In this document: in pieces, positions 8,978 through 16,306 of the stretch
Layout: each line of letters opens with the position of its first letter
How positions within the stretch are numbered: the first letter of the stretch is position 1
NCBI GenBank assembly: GCA_964472525.1
Contig: CAYYLL010000013.1
Span: forward strand, 11,715 to 75,714
Source of the DNA: SZUA-37 sp964472525
GTDB taxonomy: Bacteria; Pseudomonadota; Gammaproteobacteria; UBA6429; Thiohalophilaceae
Length of the DNA: 64,000 nucleotides
Direction: 5' to 3'
Translations under genes and position numbers: made by a program
Notes under the pieces: generated by a model
The model's input: only the letters and a program-made list of their open reading frames with translations
Database searches by the model: none
What the model was told of the DNA's origin: nothing

Positions 8978-9222
8978 TCACGAATAGCGAGAGGTCAGAT
9001 AGCGGCGTTGCAAATTTAACTCAAAATGCTCACTTACTAATGTAAGCTCCGCTTTTTCGTTAAACTCGCGCCTTGCTCTCTAACCTCTCGCTATCCGTGA
9101 CACCAAAAGGGAGAGGTCAGATAGCGGCGTTACAAATTTAACTCAAAATGCTCACTTACTAATGTAAGCTCTGCCTTTTCGTTAAACTCGCGCCTTGCTC
9201 TCTAACCTCTCGCTATCCGTGA
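8978..9222 (+). repeat. Two tandem copies of a 122-bp palindromic element
   Basis: Two direct copies with a period of exactly 122 bases (8978-9100 and 9100-9222) lie between ilvC and the psd-like gene. Copy 1 is bounded by 18-bp imperfect inverted ends: TCACGAATAGCGAGAGGT at 8978-8995 and its complement, with one mismatch, at 9083-9100. Copy 2 keeps the right end but has a degraded left end. Inside each copy is a small hairpin (CTTAC / GTAAG around TAAT). The interior has no usable reading frame. The structure fits a miniature inverted-repeat element or a structured intergenic repeat. I do not recognise the family with certainty. The rest of the 8976-9283 gap is the terminator listed next. 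Confidence 0.8.
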
Positions 9223-9235
9223 CACTAAACTGAAA

Positions 9236-9260
9236 GGCCGGACTTATAGTCCGGTTTTTT
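9236..9260 (+). terminator. Rho-independent terminator after the ilv operon
   Basis: The perfect stem CCGGAC (9238-9243) / GTCCGG (9249-9254) has a TTATA loop and six T (9255-9260). It ends the ilv transcript after the repeat block and lies only 24 bases before the ATG of the psd-like gene. Confidence 0.85.
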
Positions 9261-9283
9261 AATCAAGACATTGTTGGTTTGTT

Positions 9284-9880
9284 ATGATTGCAAATGAATC
9301 TTTTTGGTATCTCTTTCCGGTGGTGGTGGTTGCAACGTTTTTGCAATATAACTTTCCGTTTTACGCCATTCCATTTTGGCTATTTGCAATCTTGCTGTTA
9401 TATTTTTTTCGTGAATCAAATGGCATATTATCATCAGATCCGCTTGGCGTATTGAGCCCAGTTGATTCGGTCGTTAAGTCGGTGATAAAAGTCATTGACC
9501 CTTATCTTGAACGTGACGCTATTTGCATTGAACTTGAAATGGCGTTAACGGATCCATATACCCTGCGCAGTGTCACCGAAGGTAAAATTGCTAATTTCTG
9601 GATGCAGCCAAAAGGTAGCCATAAAGGTAATGCTATAGCTGTTTGGATCCAGACAGACGAGAAAGATAATGTGGTGATGGAAATATATGCGAGTCGTAGT
9701 GGCCAAATTATGTATTATCATGCGGCGGGTGAACGGGTAGGGCAGGGTAAAAAAAGTGGTTTTTTACCTTTTGGTTCAAAAGTTGTTATTTACCTTCCCG
9801 AAAATAGCATTGTTGACGTTAAACCAGGGCAGCGCGTGAAGGCCGGCCAGGATATTGTTGCGCATTGGCCTCGATCTTAA
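9284..9880 (+). CDS. Phosphatidylserine decarboxylase-like protein with altered catalytic site
   Basis: The 198-residue protein has two N-terminal hydrophobic segments (about 8-40) and then a short-form Psd domain. FFRESNG, SPVDSV and GFLPFGSKVVIYLP match the short Psd pattern FFRDP, SPADG and GMIRFGSRVDVYLP. The Gly-Ser pair in LPFGSK is the expected self-cleavage site that forms the pyruvoyl group. In the segment that normally reads DVHVNRAPV this protein has DPYTLRSVT, so the conserved His is replaced by Tyr. It may therefore be a variant enzyme or a non-catalytic relative. It sits just before pssA, which supports a role in phosphatidylethanolamine synthesis. No clear Shine-Dalgarno sequence is seen. 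Confidence 0.75.
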   Translation: MIANESFWYLFPVVVVATFLQYNFPFYAIPFWLFAILLLYFFRESNGILSSDPLGVLSPVDSVVKSVIKVIDPYLERDAICIELEMALTDPYTLRSVTEGKIANFWMQPKGSHKGNAIAVWIQTDEKDNVVMEIYASRSGQIMYYHAAGERVGQGKKSGFLPFGSKVVIYLPENSIVDVKPGQRVKAGQDIVAHWPRS

Positions 9881-9896
9881 GGTAAACTTACTATCC

Positions 9897-10721
9897 ATGA
9901 CGATTGAAAATAAAACAGCAACAGAAGATAAAGCAACAACGGAAAAAAGACGTCGCGGTATTTATCTTTTACCCAATCTTTTTACTACCGCCGCTTTATT
10001 TTCTGGTTACTATGCGATTGTCGCGGCCATGCAAGATCGCTTTGAAGCAGCGGCCATTGCTATTTTTATTGCGATGATTTTAGATGGTTTAGACGGTCGG
10101 GTTGCCCGTATGACCAATACCCAAAGTGACTTTGGGGCTCAATACGACAGCCTTTCTGATTTGGCTTCATTTGGTATTGCTCCCTCTTTAGTCATGTATC
10201 AATGGGCGTTGAGCGATCTTGGTAAGTTGGGTTGGTTAGCAGCGTTTGTTTATACGGCGAGTGCAGCCTTGCGTTTAGCACGTTTTAATACACAGGTGGG
10301 TACAGCCGATAAACGTTATTTTCAGGGACTCGCCAGTCCGGCGGCAGCAGCCATTATTGCCGGTTTAGTTTGGGTTGGACATGATTATATCGAGCCCGGT
10401 CGGGTGATGAATATAACCTCTCTTATTCTTACTGCGACAGTGGGTTTATTAATGGTCAGCAATTTCCGTTATCACAGTTTTAAAGGGATTGATCTGCGTG
10501 GTAAGGTGCCTTTTATTACGATGCTGATCTTTGTTTTAGTGATTGTACTGGTAACCTATGATCCGCCGATAGTCCTGTTTACGGTATTTTTTGGTTATGC
10601 TTTGTCTGGCCCGATTATGACATTAGTGCAGTTACGGCAACGTCGTGTACAACGCAAAAAAGCGCGTAAGCTTACTGAACAGGCGAACTTGGAAGACACG
10701 AATTCAGGTGAGTCTAAATAA
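9897..10721 (+). CDS. pssA: CDP-diacylglycerol--serine O-phosphatidyltransferase
   Basis: It has the CDP-alcohol phosphatidyltransferase signature DGLDGRVARMTNTQSDFGAQ followed by YDSLSD, giving the D-G-x2-A-R-x8-G-x3-D-x3-D arrangement. Around it are seven or eight membrane segments, and the C-terminal tail is basic and charged. It makes phosphatidylserine from CDP-diacylglycerol and serine in the inner membrane. The frame is open upstream to 9855, but the ATG at 9897 gives a natural N-terminus (MTIENKTATED) and has TAAGGTAA upstream, so I prefer it; the product is then 274 residues. It follows the psd-like gene after 16 bases and is surely co-transcribed. Confidence 0.93.
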   Translation: MTIENKTATEDKATTEKRRRGIYLLPNLFTTAALFSGYYAIVAAMQDRFEAAAIAIFIAMILDGLDGRVARMTNTQSDFGAQYDSLSDLASFGIAPSLVMYQWALSDLGKLGWLAAFVYTASAALRLARFNTQVGTADKRYFQGLASPAAAAIIAGLVWVGHDYIEPGRVMNITSLILTATVGLLMVSNFRYHSFKGIDLRGKVPFITMLIFVLVIVLVTYDPPIVLFTVFFGYALSGPIMTLVQLRQRRVQRKKARKLTEQANLEDTNSGESK

Positions 10722-10756
10722 AATTAGAATAGACTAAAATTTATTGCCTAAAAAAC

Positions 10757-10785
10757 TTGGCAAATTAAATAATACCGATTATAGT
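10757..10785 (+). promoter_or_regulatory. Sigma-70 promoter for the leuA leader
   Basis: TTGGCA (10757-10762) and TATAGT (10780-10785) are separated by 17 bases. The expected start of transcription (about 10791-10793) falls on the ATG of the leader peptide at 10793, so the leader mRNA would have almost no 5' untranslated region. Confidence 0.65.
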
Positions 10786-10792
10786 TAAGACT

Positions 10793-10909
10793 ATGTCTAT
10801 TCAAGAAACAACAGCAAAATTTCCATCAGCTAACATTTATGTGTTGGCGATTGCTATGCCTGTTTCTATTGCTTTACTTCTCTTAAGCCTCAGCCTCCTT
10901 GCCCCCTAG
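10793..10909 (+). CDS. Leucine-rich leader peptide of leuA
   Basis: This is a 38-codon reading frame in the 316-base gap before leuA. It encodes MSIQETTAKFPSANIY followed by a hydrophobic tail ending ALLLLSLSLLAP. Seven of the last twelve residues are Leu, written with TTA, CTT and CTC codons. A run of leucine codons ahead of leuA followed by hairpins is the classic layout for ribosome-mediated transcription attenuation, as in the enteric leu operon. The stop codon lies in the loop and 3' arm of a hairpin (10899-10914). A small membrane peptide is an alternative reading. No Shine-Dalgarno is visible, and the promoter suggests translation of a leaderless mRNA. Confidence 0.6.
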   Translation: MSIQETTAKFPSANIYVLAIAMPVSIALLLLSLSLLAP

Positions 10910-11021
10910 GGCAAAAATTCAAGCTGACAGCGTCAAATGGCGACGCAAAACACCCAAAACGAGTTAAATTATCCTTACAATATGTTTAAGGATAGAGATT
11001 GAGCCATGTATAATGGCTTTT
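10899..11021 (+). promoter_or_regulatory. leuA attenuator: pause hairpin, alternative stems and terminator
   Basis: Four stems follow in order: TTGCCC/GGGCAA (10899-10904 / 10909-10914, over the leader stop codon), GCGTC/GACGC (10930-10934 / 10942-10946), ATCCTTA/TAAGGAT (10971-10977 / 10987-10993) and AGCCAT/ATGGCT (11002-11007 / 11013-11018) ending in TTTT. The last is a weak terminator directly before the leuA ribosome site. ATGGC at 10937-10941 can instead pair with GCCAT at 11003-11007, offering a competing antiterminator. The stems are read by eye; which ones compete in the cell is inferred. Confidence 0.55.
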
Positions 11022-11037
11022 AAGAGGAAGCAAATCC

Positions 11038-12612
11038 ATGTCAAATTCACCAAATTCTGTCTCTAGTTCAGATTCAATTATTATCTTTGATACCACCTTG
11101 CGCGATGGCGAACAAAGCCCCGGCGCCTCCATGACCCTGGATGAAAAAGTGCGTATCGCCAAAGCATTAGAACGTATGCATGTCGATGTGATCGAGGCCG
11201 GTTTTCCGATAGCATCACAAGGCGATTTCGAATCCGTTCAGGCCGTTGCCAATACCATTAAAGACAGTCGCGTATGCGGCTTAGCCCGTGCGCTGGACAA
11301 AGATATTCAACGTGCAGGCGAAGCTTTAAAAAATGCTAATGCTGGGCGTATTCATACCTTTATTGCAACATCGCCTATCCATATGCAACAAAAATTGCGA
11401 ATGGAGCCTGAACAAGTGATTGAGCAGGCGGTACGATCAGTCAAATTAGCACGTCAATTTACCGATGACGTGGAGTTTTCACCAGAAGATGCCGGTCGTT
11501 CCGATTTGGATTTTTTATGCCGAGTGTTAGATGCGGTAATCGATGCCGGTGCAACAACGGTGAATATTCCTGATACAGTCGGCTATAATTTGCCTGAACA
11601 ATTTGGCCAATTAATTTATAACTTACGTGAAAAAGTTACCAATTCTGATAAAGTTATTTTCTCTGTGCATTGCCATAACGATTTAGGTTTGGCAGTGGCT
11701 AACTCCTTGTCGGCGGTTATGAATGGTGCGCGTCAGGTGGAATGTACCATTAATGGCTTGGGTGAACGTGCCGGTAATGCTTCATTAGAAGAAGTAGTGA
11801 TGGCGGTACGAACCCGAAAAGATTTATTTACGGCCAATGTAGATCATATTGATACGACACAAATTATGAACTGTTCGCGTTTGGTGTCGGGCATTACCGG
11901 TTTTGCTGTGCAGCCGAATAAAGCCATTGTCGGTGCCAATGCGTTTGCACACGAGTCGGGTATTCATCAGGATGGCGTATTAAAAAATCGTGAGACTTAC
12001 GAAATTATGCGCGCAGAAGATGTGGGCTTAACCACCAACCGAATGGTGTTAGGTAAACATTCGGGTCGTAATGCGTTTAAAACGCGCTTGGCTGAATTGG
12101 GTGTAGACTTTAAATCAGAAGATGAATTGAATGCCGCCTTCTCTCGCTTTAAAGATTTAGCCGATAAAAAACATGAAATTTATGATGATGATTTACAAGC
12201 CATTGTCACCGAGGCAAATTTAGAAACTGAAAATGAACGTTTGCGTTTAGTGTCTATAAAAGTATGTTCAGAAACCGGTGAAAAGCCTAGTGCTGAATTA
12301 GTCTTGATGTTTGATGGTAAAGAAATTCCGGCACAAGCAACGGGCAGTGGCCCAGTAGATGCAGTTTTTAAAGCACTGGAATTGGTCGTTAAAAGTGGAA
12401 CCGAATTATTATTGTATTCGGTTAACAATATAACCAATGGCACTGATTCGCAAGGCGAAGTTACCGTACGTTTGGAACGCGGTGGCCGGATAGTGAATGG
12501 TCAGGGTGCAGATACCGATATAGTGATTGCCTCGGCAAAAGCCTATATCAATGCCTTAAATAAAATCATTGAACCGATTGAACGCGCACATCCACAAGCG
12601 GCCGACGTTTAA
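11038..12612 (+). CDS. leuA: 2-isopropylmalate synthase
   Basis: The 524-residue enzyme has an N-terminal HMGL-like TIM barrel that starts with DTTLRDGEQSPGASM (about 19-33). Metal ligands are in HCHNDLGLAVANS (about 212-224), and GERAGNASLEEVVM follows. A linker and the C-terminal LeuA dimer domain carry the leucine-binding allosteric site (from about 390). It condenses acetyl-CoA with 2-ketoisovalerate, the first committed step of leucine synthesis, fed by the ilv genes upstream. AGAGGA lies upstream of the ATG. leuB, leuC and leuD are not in the window. Confidence 0.96.
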   Translation: MSNSPNSVSSSDSIIIFDTTLRDGEQSPGASMTLDEKVRIAKALERMHVDVIEAGFPIASQGDFESVQAVANTIKDSRVCGLARALDKDIQRAGEALKNANAGRIHTFIATSPIHMQQKLRMEPEQVIEQAVRSVKLARQFTDDVEFSPEDAGRSDLDFLCRVLDAVIDAGATTVNIPDTVGYNLPEQFGQLIYNLREKVTNSDKVIFSVHCHNDLGLAVANSLSAVMNGARQVECTINGLGERAGNASLEEVVMAVRTRKDLFTANVDHIDTTQIMNCSRLVSGITGFAVQPNKAIVGANAFAHESGIHQDGVLKNRETYEIMRAEDVGLTTNRMVLGKHSGRNAFKTRLAELGVDFKSEDELNAAFSRFKDLADKKHEIYDDDLQAIVTEANLETENERLRLVSIKVCSETGEKPSAELVLMFDGKEIPAQATGSGPVDAVFKALELVVKSGTELLLYSVNNITNGTDSQGEVTVRLERGGRIVNGQGADTDIVIASAKAYINALNKIIEPIERAHPQAADV

Positions 12613-12628
12613 TGCAGGTTATCAAACA

Positions 12629-13414
12629 ATGAAATCGCTCAATCCCACACAATATGCCTGTTTAGAAGCCATGGGCATTGATGTGTGGGTGTCGCGTAAA
12701 CAGGCAGGGCTGCCCGAGCCCGATGAAATAAGCACGGTAAAGAGTAGTGTTGATATTAAAGCTGAATCATTTGAATACCATCCTGATATAGAAGTTAAAA
12801 ACAAAGACACTGCCACAGTACAACCACAACAGACAGAAGCTGATTTACCTGCCGACTGGAATGGCTTGCAGCAAGCGGTTACTTGTTGTCAAAAATGCGT
12901 ATTGCATACCTCGCGTACGCACACCGTTTTTGGTTCAGGTAACCAAAATGCAGATTGGCTTATAATAGGTGACAAGCCGAGTGAGGTCGATGACGAATGC
13001 GGTGAGAGTTTCAGTGACCAAAGTGGTGAGTTGCTAACAGCAATGCTGAAAGCCATTGGCCTAACGCGTCAACAGGTTTATATTACCAATACATTAAAGT
13101 GTATACCACCGAACAATCGTGAACCTGAAATAGATGAAACCGAAACATGTCTTCAGTATTTGTTTCAACAAATTAAATTGATTAAACCAAAATTAATTCT
13201 GGTGGTTGGCCACAGTGCCGCACAACGTTTATTAAAAACACATTCCACCATGGCAAGGTTACGTCAAAAAGTACATACACTGGAAGATGTTAATCTACCG
13301 GTAGTGGTAACTTACCATCCGGCTTATTTATTAAACATGCCTGCCGATAAAGCCAAAGCATGGCAAGACTTGTTACTGGCAAAAAAAACAATTTCGACAA
13401 CAGCTGTTTTATAA
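12629..13414 (+). CDS. Family 4-like uracil-DNA glycosylase with divergent motif 1
   Basis: The 261-residue protein has a poorly conserved N-terminal extension (1-85) and then a family-4 UDG fold. The four [4Fe-4S] cysteines are visible: CQKC near 90, KCIPPNNR near 170 and a fourth in TETCLQYLF. Motif 1 reads GDKPSEVDDECG where GEAPGxxED is usual, and the C-terminal motif reads HPAYLL instead of HPSYLL. Cluster binding thus looks kept while the uracil pocket is altered. I chose the ATG at 12629; an upstream in-frame ATG at 12569 lies inside leuA. It precedes rimI, as in many gammaproteobacteria. Activity on uracil is not assured. Confidence 0.85.
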   Translation: MKSLNPTQYACLEAMGIDVWVSRKQAGLPEPDEISTVKSSVDIKAESFEYHPDIEVKNKDTATVQPQQTEADLPADWNGLQQAVTCCQKCVLHTSRTHTVFGSGNQNADWLIIGDKPSEVDDECGESFSDQSGELLTAMLKAIGLTRQQVYITNTLKCIPPNNREPEIDETETCLQYLFQQIKLIKPKLILVVGHSAAQRLLKTHSTMARLRQKVHTLEDVNLPVVVTYHPAYLLNMPADKAKAWQDLLLAKKTISTTAVL

Positions 13415-13448
13415 AAAAGGGTATTCAGGTTAAGGATATGAATAGAAC

Positions 13449-13925
13449 ATGAGTGCGGTTTTAGACAGTAATCGAAATGGCTTTTCACCCATGCGAATGA
13501 GCGATATAGATGAGGTGATGGAAATTGAACTAAGCTTATATGATTTCCCATGGACAAAATCTATCTTTGCCGATTGCATTCAAGTGGGGTATTCGTGTTG
13601 GGCATATATACAAAATTATCAAATACAGGCTTATTGTGTGTTGTCTTCGGGTGCGGGGGAGGCACATATTCTCACGTTGTGTGTACGCAAAGATTTTCAG
13701 AGACAGGGTATCGGTAAACTATTATTAGAACACCTGATTGATTTGGCAAAAGATCATCAAGCCGAAGTATTACTACTCGAAGTTCGGCCTTCGAATGTGA
13801 GCGCAGTCCACCTGTATCATAAATACGGTTTTAATGAAGTCGGTACGCGCAAAGCGTATTATCCAGCTAAAGATGGCCGCGAGGATGCACTGATTATGGC
13901 GCTAGACTTGACTTTCGATGTTTGA
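13449..13925 (+). CDS. rimI: Ribosomal protein S18-alanine N-acetyltransferase
   Basis: The 158-residue GNAT protein has the acetyl-CoA pyrophosphate loop RKDFQRQGIGKLLLEHLI (about 78-95). The RimI-specific stretch VRPSNVSAVHLYHKYGF follows, then RKAYYPAKDGREDALIM with the Glu/Tyr pair used in catalysis. It acetylates the N-terminal Ala of ribosomal protein S18. The N-terminus has a short extra stretch (residues 1-15) compared with E. coli. It follows the UDG-like gene after 34 bases, a linkage known from other gammaproteobacteria. Confidence 0.93.
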   Translation: MSAVLDSNRNGFSPMRMSDIDEVMEIELSLYDFPWTKSIFADCIQVGYSCWAYIQNYQIQAYCVLSSGAGEAHILTLCVRKDFQRQGIGKLLLEHLIDLAKDHQAEVLLLEVRPSNVSAVHLYHKYGFNEVGTRKAYYPAKDGREDALIMALDLTFDV

Positions 13926-14038
13926 TTTTACTATTGGCCCATTAACTCGTCATACGAGTTTCTAATTTATCAGCAAAATAAACGAGGTTCATGTAAAATA
14001 TCCCTTTTATATCAACCCAGATAGATATTAGTTTTAGT

Positions 14039-15619
14039 ATGTCAGACTTTATTCAAGAAATGCTCCACCGTCGTACCTTCGCGATTATTTCACATCCCGA
14101 CGCGGGTAAAACAACCTTAACTGAAAAGCTGCTTTTATACGGTGGTGCGATTCAGTCTGCTGGAACGGTTAAAGGTCGCAAGGCCGATAAACATGCCACC
14201 TCCGACTGGATGGATATGGAAAAAGAACGGGGTATATCCGTTTCATCTGCGGTAATGCAGTTCCCCTATCGTGACAAAATTATTAACCTGTTAGACACCC
14301 CCGGTCACGAAGACTTTTCTGAAGATACTTATCGGGTATTAACCGCAGTGGATTCAGCCTTAATGGTGATTGATGTTGCCAAAGGTGTTGAAGAACGTAC
14401 GGTTAAACTAATGGAAGTTTGTCGCTTACGGGACACGCCTATCTTAACCTTTATAAACAAGTTAGACCGGGAAGGCCGTGAACCCATCGATTTACTCGAT
14501 GAAGTTGAAAGTATTTTAAAAATTGAATGTGCGCCGATTACTTGGCCGATAGGAATGGGTAAACGTTTTAAAGGGGTTTATCATTTATATAAAGACAGTG
14601 TGCATTTATTTAGTGCCACTCATGGCGGTAAAATTAATGTCGGCGAAGTGATCGAAGGTTTGGATAATCCTCGGCTTGATGAAGTACTTGGTGAGATGGC
14701 CTCGGAATTACGCGAAGAAATTGAATTGGTGCAAGGTGCCAGTCATACTTTTAATAAGCAAGCCTTATTATCAGGTAAACAAACACCGGTCTTTTTCGGT
14801 TCGGCCATTAATAACTTTGGTATTGATGAATTACTGGAATATTTTTCAGACGAAGCCCCGGCACCATTAGCGCGCGAAACCAAGGAACGTATAGTCGAAC
14901 CGGATGAAACAAACTTCAGCGGTTTTGTTTTTAAAATACAAGCCAATATGGATCCTTCGCATCGTGACCGAATTGCTTTCTTACGTATTTGTTCTGGTAC
15001 TTATGAAAAGGGTATGAAGATGCGTCATGTGCGAATTAACAAAGACGTCAAAGTGGGTAATGCAATTACCTTTATGGCCAGTGAACGTGAACATGTTGAA
15101 CAAGCCTATCCGGGTGACATTATTGGTTTGCATAATCATGGTTCCATTCAAATTGGCGATACTTTTACACAAGGTGAAAATTTAAAATTCACCGGCATTC
15201 CCAATTTTGCACCAGAATTATTCCGTCGGGTGCGGTTAAAAGATCCACTTAAATTAAAACAATTACAAAAAGGTTTAGACCAACTCAGTGAAGAAGGCGC
15301 AACCCAAGTATTTCGACCATTCAATAATAATGACGTAATTGTTGGTGCAGTAGGTGTATTGCAATTTGAAGTGGTGGCAGCACGTCTAAAGAGTGAATAC
15401 AGAGTAGACTGTACTTTTGAAGCAGTGAATGTATCGGTTGCGCGTTGGGTTGAATGCGGCGATCCCAAAATGCTGGAAGACTTTAAAAAGAAAGCGGCAG
15501 ATAATCTAGCATTAGATGCGTCTCAAAGCCTTACTTATTTAGCCCCAACCCGAATCAATCTCGATTTAACCATTGAACGCTGGCCAGATGTACGCTTCTT
15601 TGCAACCCGAGAGCATTAA
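14039..15619 (+). CDS. prfC: Peptide chain release factor 3
   Basis: This 526-residue translational GTPase has a P-loop SHPDAGKTTLTEKLLLYGG (about 18-36), the RF3-type switch region GTVKGRKADKHATSDWMD, G3 DTPGHEDFSEDTYR and G4 NKLDREGR. A beta-barrel domain 2 and the RF3-specific C-terminal domain (RHVRINKDVKVGNAITFMA onward) follow. It recycles RF1 and RF2 from the ribosome after peptide release. The length is normal. A strong bidirectional-looking terminator follows 22 bases after the stop. Confidence 0.97.
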   Translation: MSDFIQEMLHRRTFAIISHPDAGKTTLTEKLLLYGGAIQSAGTVKGRKADKHATSDWMDMEKERGISVSSAVMQFPYRDKIINLLDTPGHEDFSEDTYRVLTAVDSALMVIDVAKGVEERTVKLMEVCRLRDTPILTFINKLDREGREPIDLLDEVESILKIECAPITWPIGMGKRFKGVYHLYKDSVHLFSATHGGKINVGEVIEGLDNPRLDEVLGEMASELREEIELVQGASHTFNKQALLSGKQTPVFFGSAINNFGIDELLEYFSDEAPAPLARETKERIVEPDETNFSGFVFKIQANMDPSHRDRIAFLRICSGTYEKGMKMRHVRINKDVKVGNAITFMASEREHVEQAYPGDIIGLHNHGSIQIGDTFTQGENLKFTGIPNFAPELFRRVRLKDPLKLKQLQKGLDQLSEEGATQVFRPFNNNDVIVGAVGVLQFEVVAARLKSEYRVDCTFEAVNVSVARWVECGDPKMLEDFKKKAADNLALDASQSLTYLAPTRINLDLTIERWPDVRFFATREH

Positions 15620-15640
15620 TTCACTGTCTAAAGTACTATA

Positions 15641-15665
15641 AAAAGGAGCATTCAGCTCCTTTTTT
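15641..15665 (+). terminator. Rho-independent terminator after prfC
   Basis: A nine-base-pair stem AAAAGGAGC (15641-15649) / GCTCCTTTT (15655-15663) with an ATTCA loop runs into further T residues. The A-rich 5' side means it could work in both directions. Confidence 0.88.
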
Positions 15666-15768
15666 AATGAATAATCAATAACTTATAATTAATTGTTTCA
15701 GTTTGTCAACCAAAAGCCTTGCCTTGCGTTGTAATTAGTAACGTAAACAAAACAACAAGGAAACACTA

Positions 15769-16176
15769 ATGAAAACACTAATAATTATCTCAAGTTCACT
15801 CTTATTATTATCGAATGTGGTACATGCCGATACTTTAGGCCAACGAGTCGAAAATCGTATCGACAACCGTGGTGACCGTATTGAACAACGTCTTGATAAC
15901 CGTGGTGATCGAATCGATGCACGTTTAGATAGGCGTGGCGAGCGCATTAATGAGCGTTTAGATCGTCGAGCAGATCGTGCTGCCGAACGTGGTAATGATC
16001 GTTTAGCAAATCGTTTGGACAAACGTGGTGATCGCATTGAACGCCGTTTAGATCGACGTGGTGACAGAATTAATGCTCGACTGGATCGCCGAGGTGATCG
16101 CATTAATCGCCGTCTAGAAAGAAAAGGCCAACGTGTTCATAACCGAATTGAACGTCGTAGTAATCATAGAAATTAA
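15769..16176 (+). CDS. Secreted arginine-rich protein with 11-residue RGDRIxxRLDx repeats
   Basis: A clear signal peptide (LIIISSSLLLLSNVVHA, cut near residue 20) is followed by about 115 residues made almost entirely of an 11-residue repeat, RGDRIxxRLDx, about ten times with one irregular unit (RADRAAERGNDRLANRLDK). Mature protein has about 37 Arg, many Asp and Glu, no Cys and almost no aromatic residues. An 11-residue period fits a long amphipathic helix or right-handed coiled coil with alternating charges. Synonymous differences between repeats show the array is old. AAGGA lies upstream of the ATG. I do not recognise a function. It lies between terminators on both sides and just upstream of an ECF sigma factor gene. 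Confidence 0.85.
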   Translation: MKTLIIISSSLLLLSNVVHADTLGQRVENRIDNRGDRIEQRLDNRGDRIDARLDRRGERINERLDRRADRAAERGNDRLANRLDKRGDRIERRLDRRGDRINARLDRRGDRINRRLERKGQRVHNRIERRSNHRN

Positions 16177-16207
16177 ACAGGAATAGGGTTGCACTAACCA
16201 TAATATC

Positions 16208-16238
16208 AGCCCTAATACGTTATTAGGGCTGGTATTTT
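16208..16238 (+). terminator. Terminator-like hairpin after the arginine-repeat gene
   Basis: A perfect ten-base-pair stem AGCCCTAATA (16208-16217) / TATTAGGGCT (16221-16230) with a CGT loop is followed by GGTATTTT, a weak T tract. It is 31 bases after the stop codon of the repeat protein. Confidence 0.65.
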
Positions 16239-16306
16239 ATTCGTATCGAACTGACTTTTAACAAGAGACTATCTGAAGTATAGAGTAAGCGTTATGATAG
16301 CTAACT

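Noticed and set aside
8978..9222. CRISPR-like repeat
   Set aside because: Only two units, period 122, with internal palindromes and no unique spacers or cas genes.
15735..16103. Long minus-strand reading frame opposite the Arg-repeat gene
   Set aside because: It is the mirror of a repeated, GC-skewed coding sequence. The product is a repetitive Arg/Ser string with no start context, and the plus-strand frame has a signal peptide and a ribosome site.
15850..16150. RGD tripeptides as integrin-type adhesion motifs
   Set aside because: The RGD strings arise from the 11-residue helical repeat. In a helix they are not presented as an adhesion loop, and nothing else suggests host binding.
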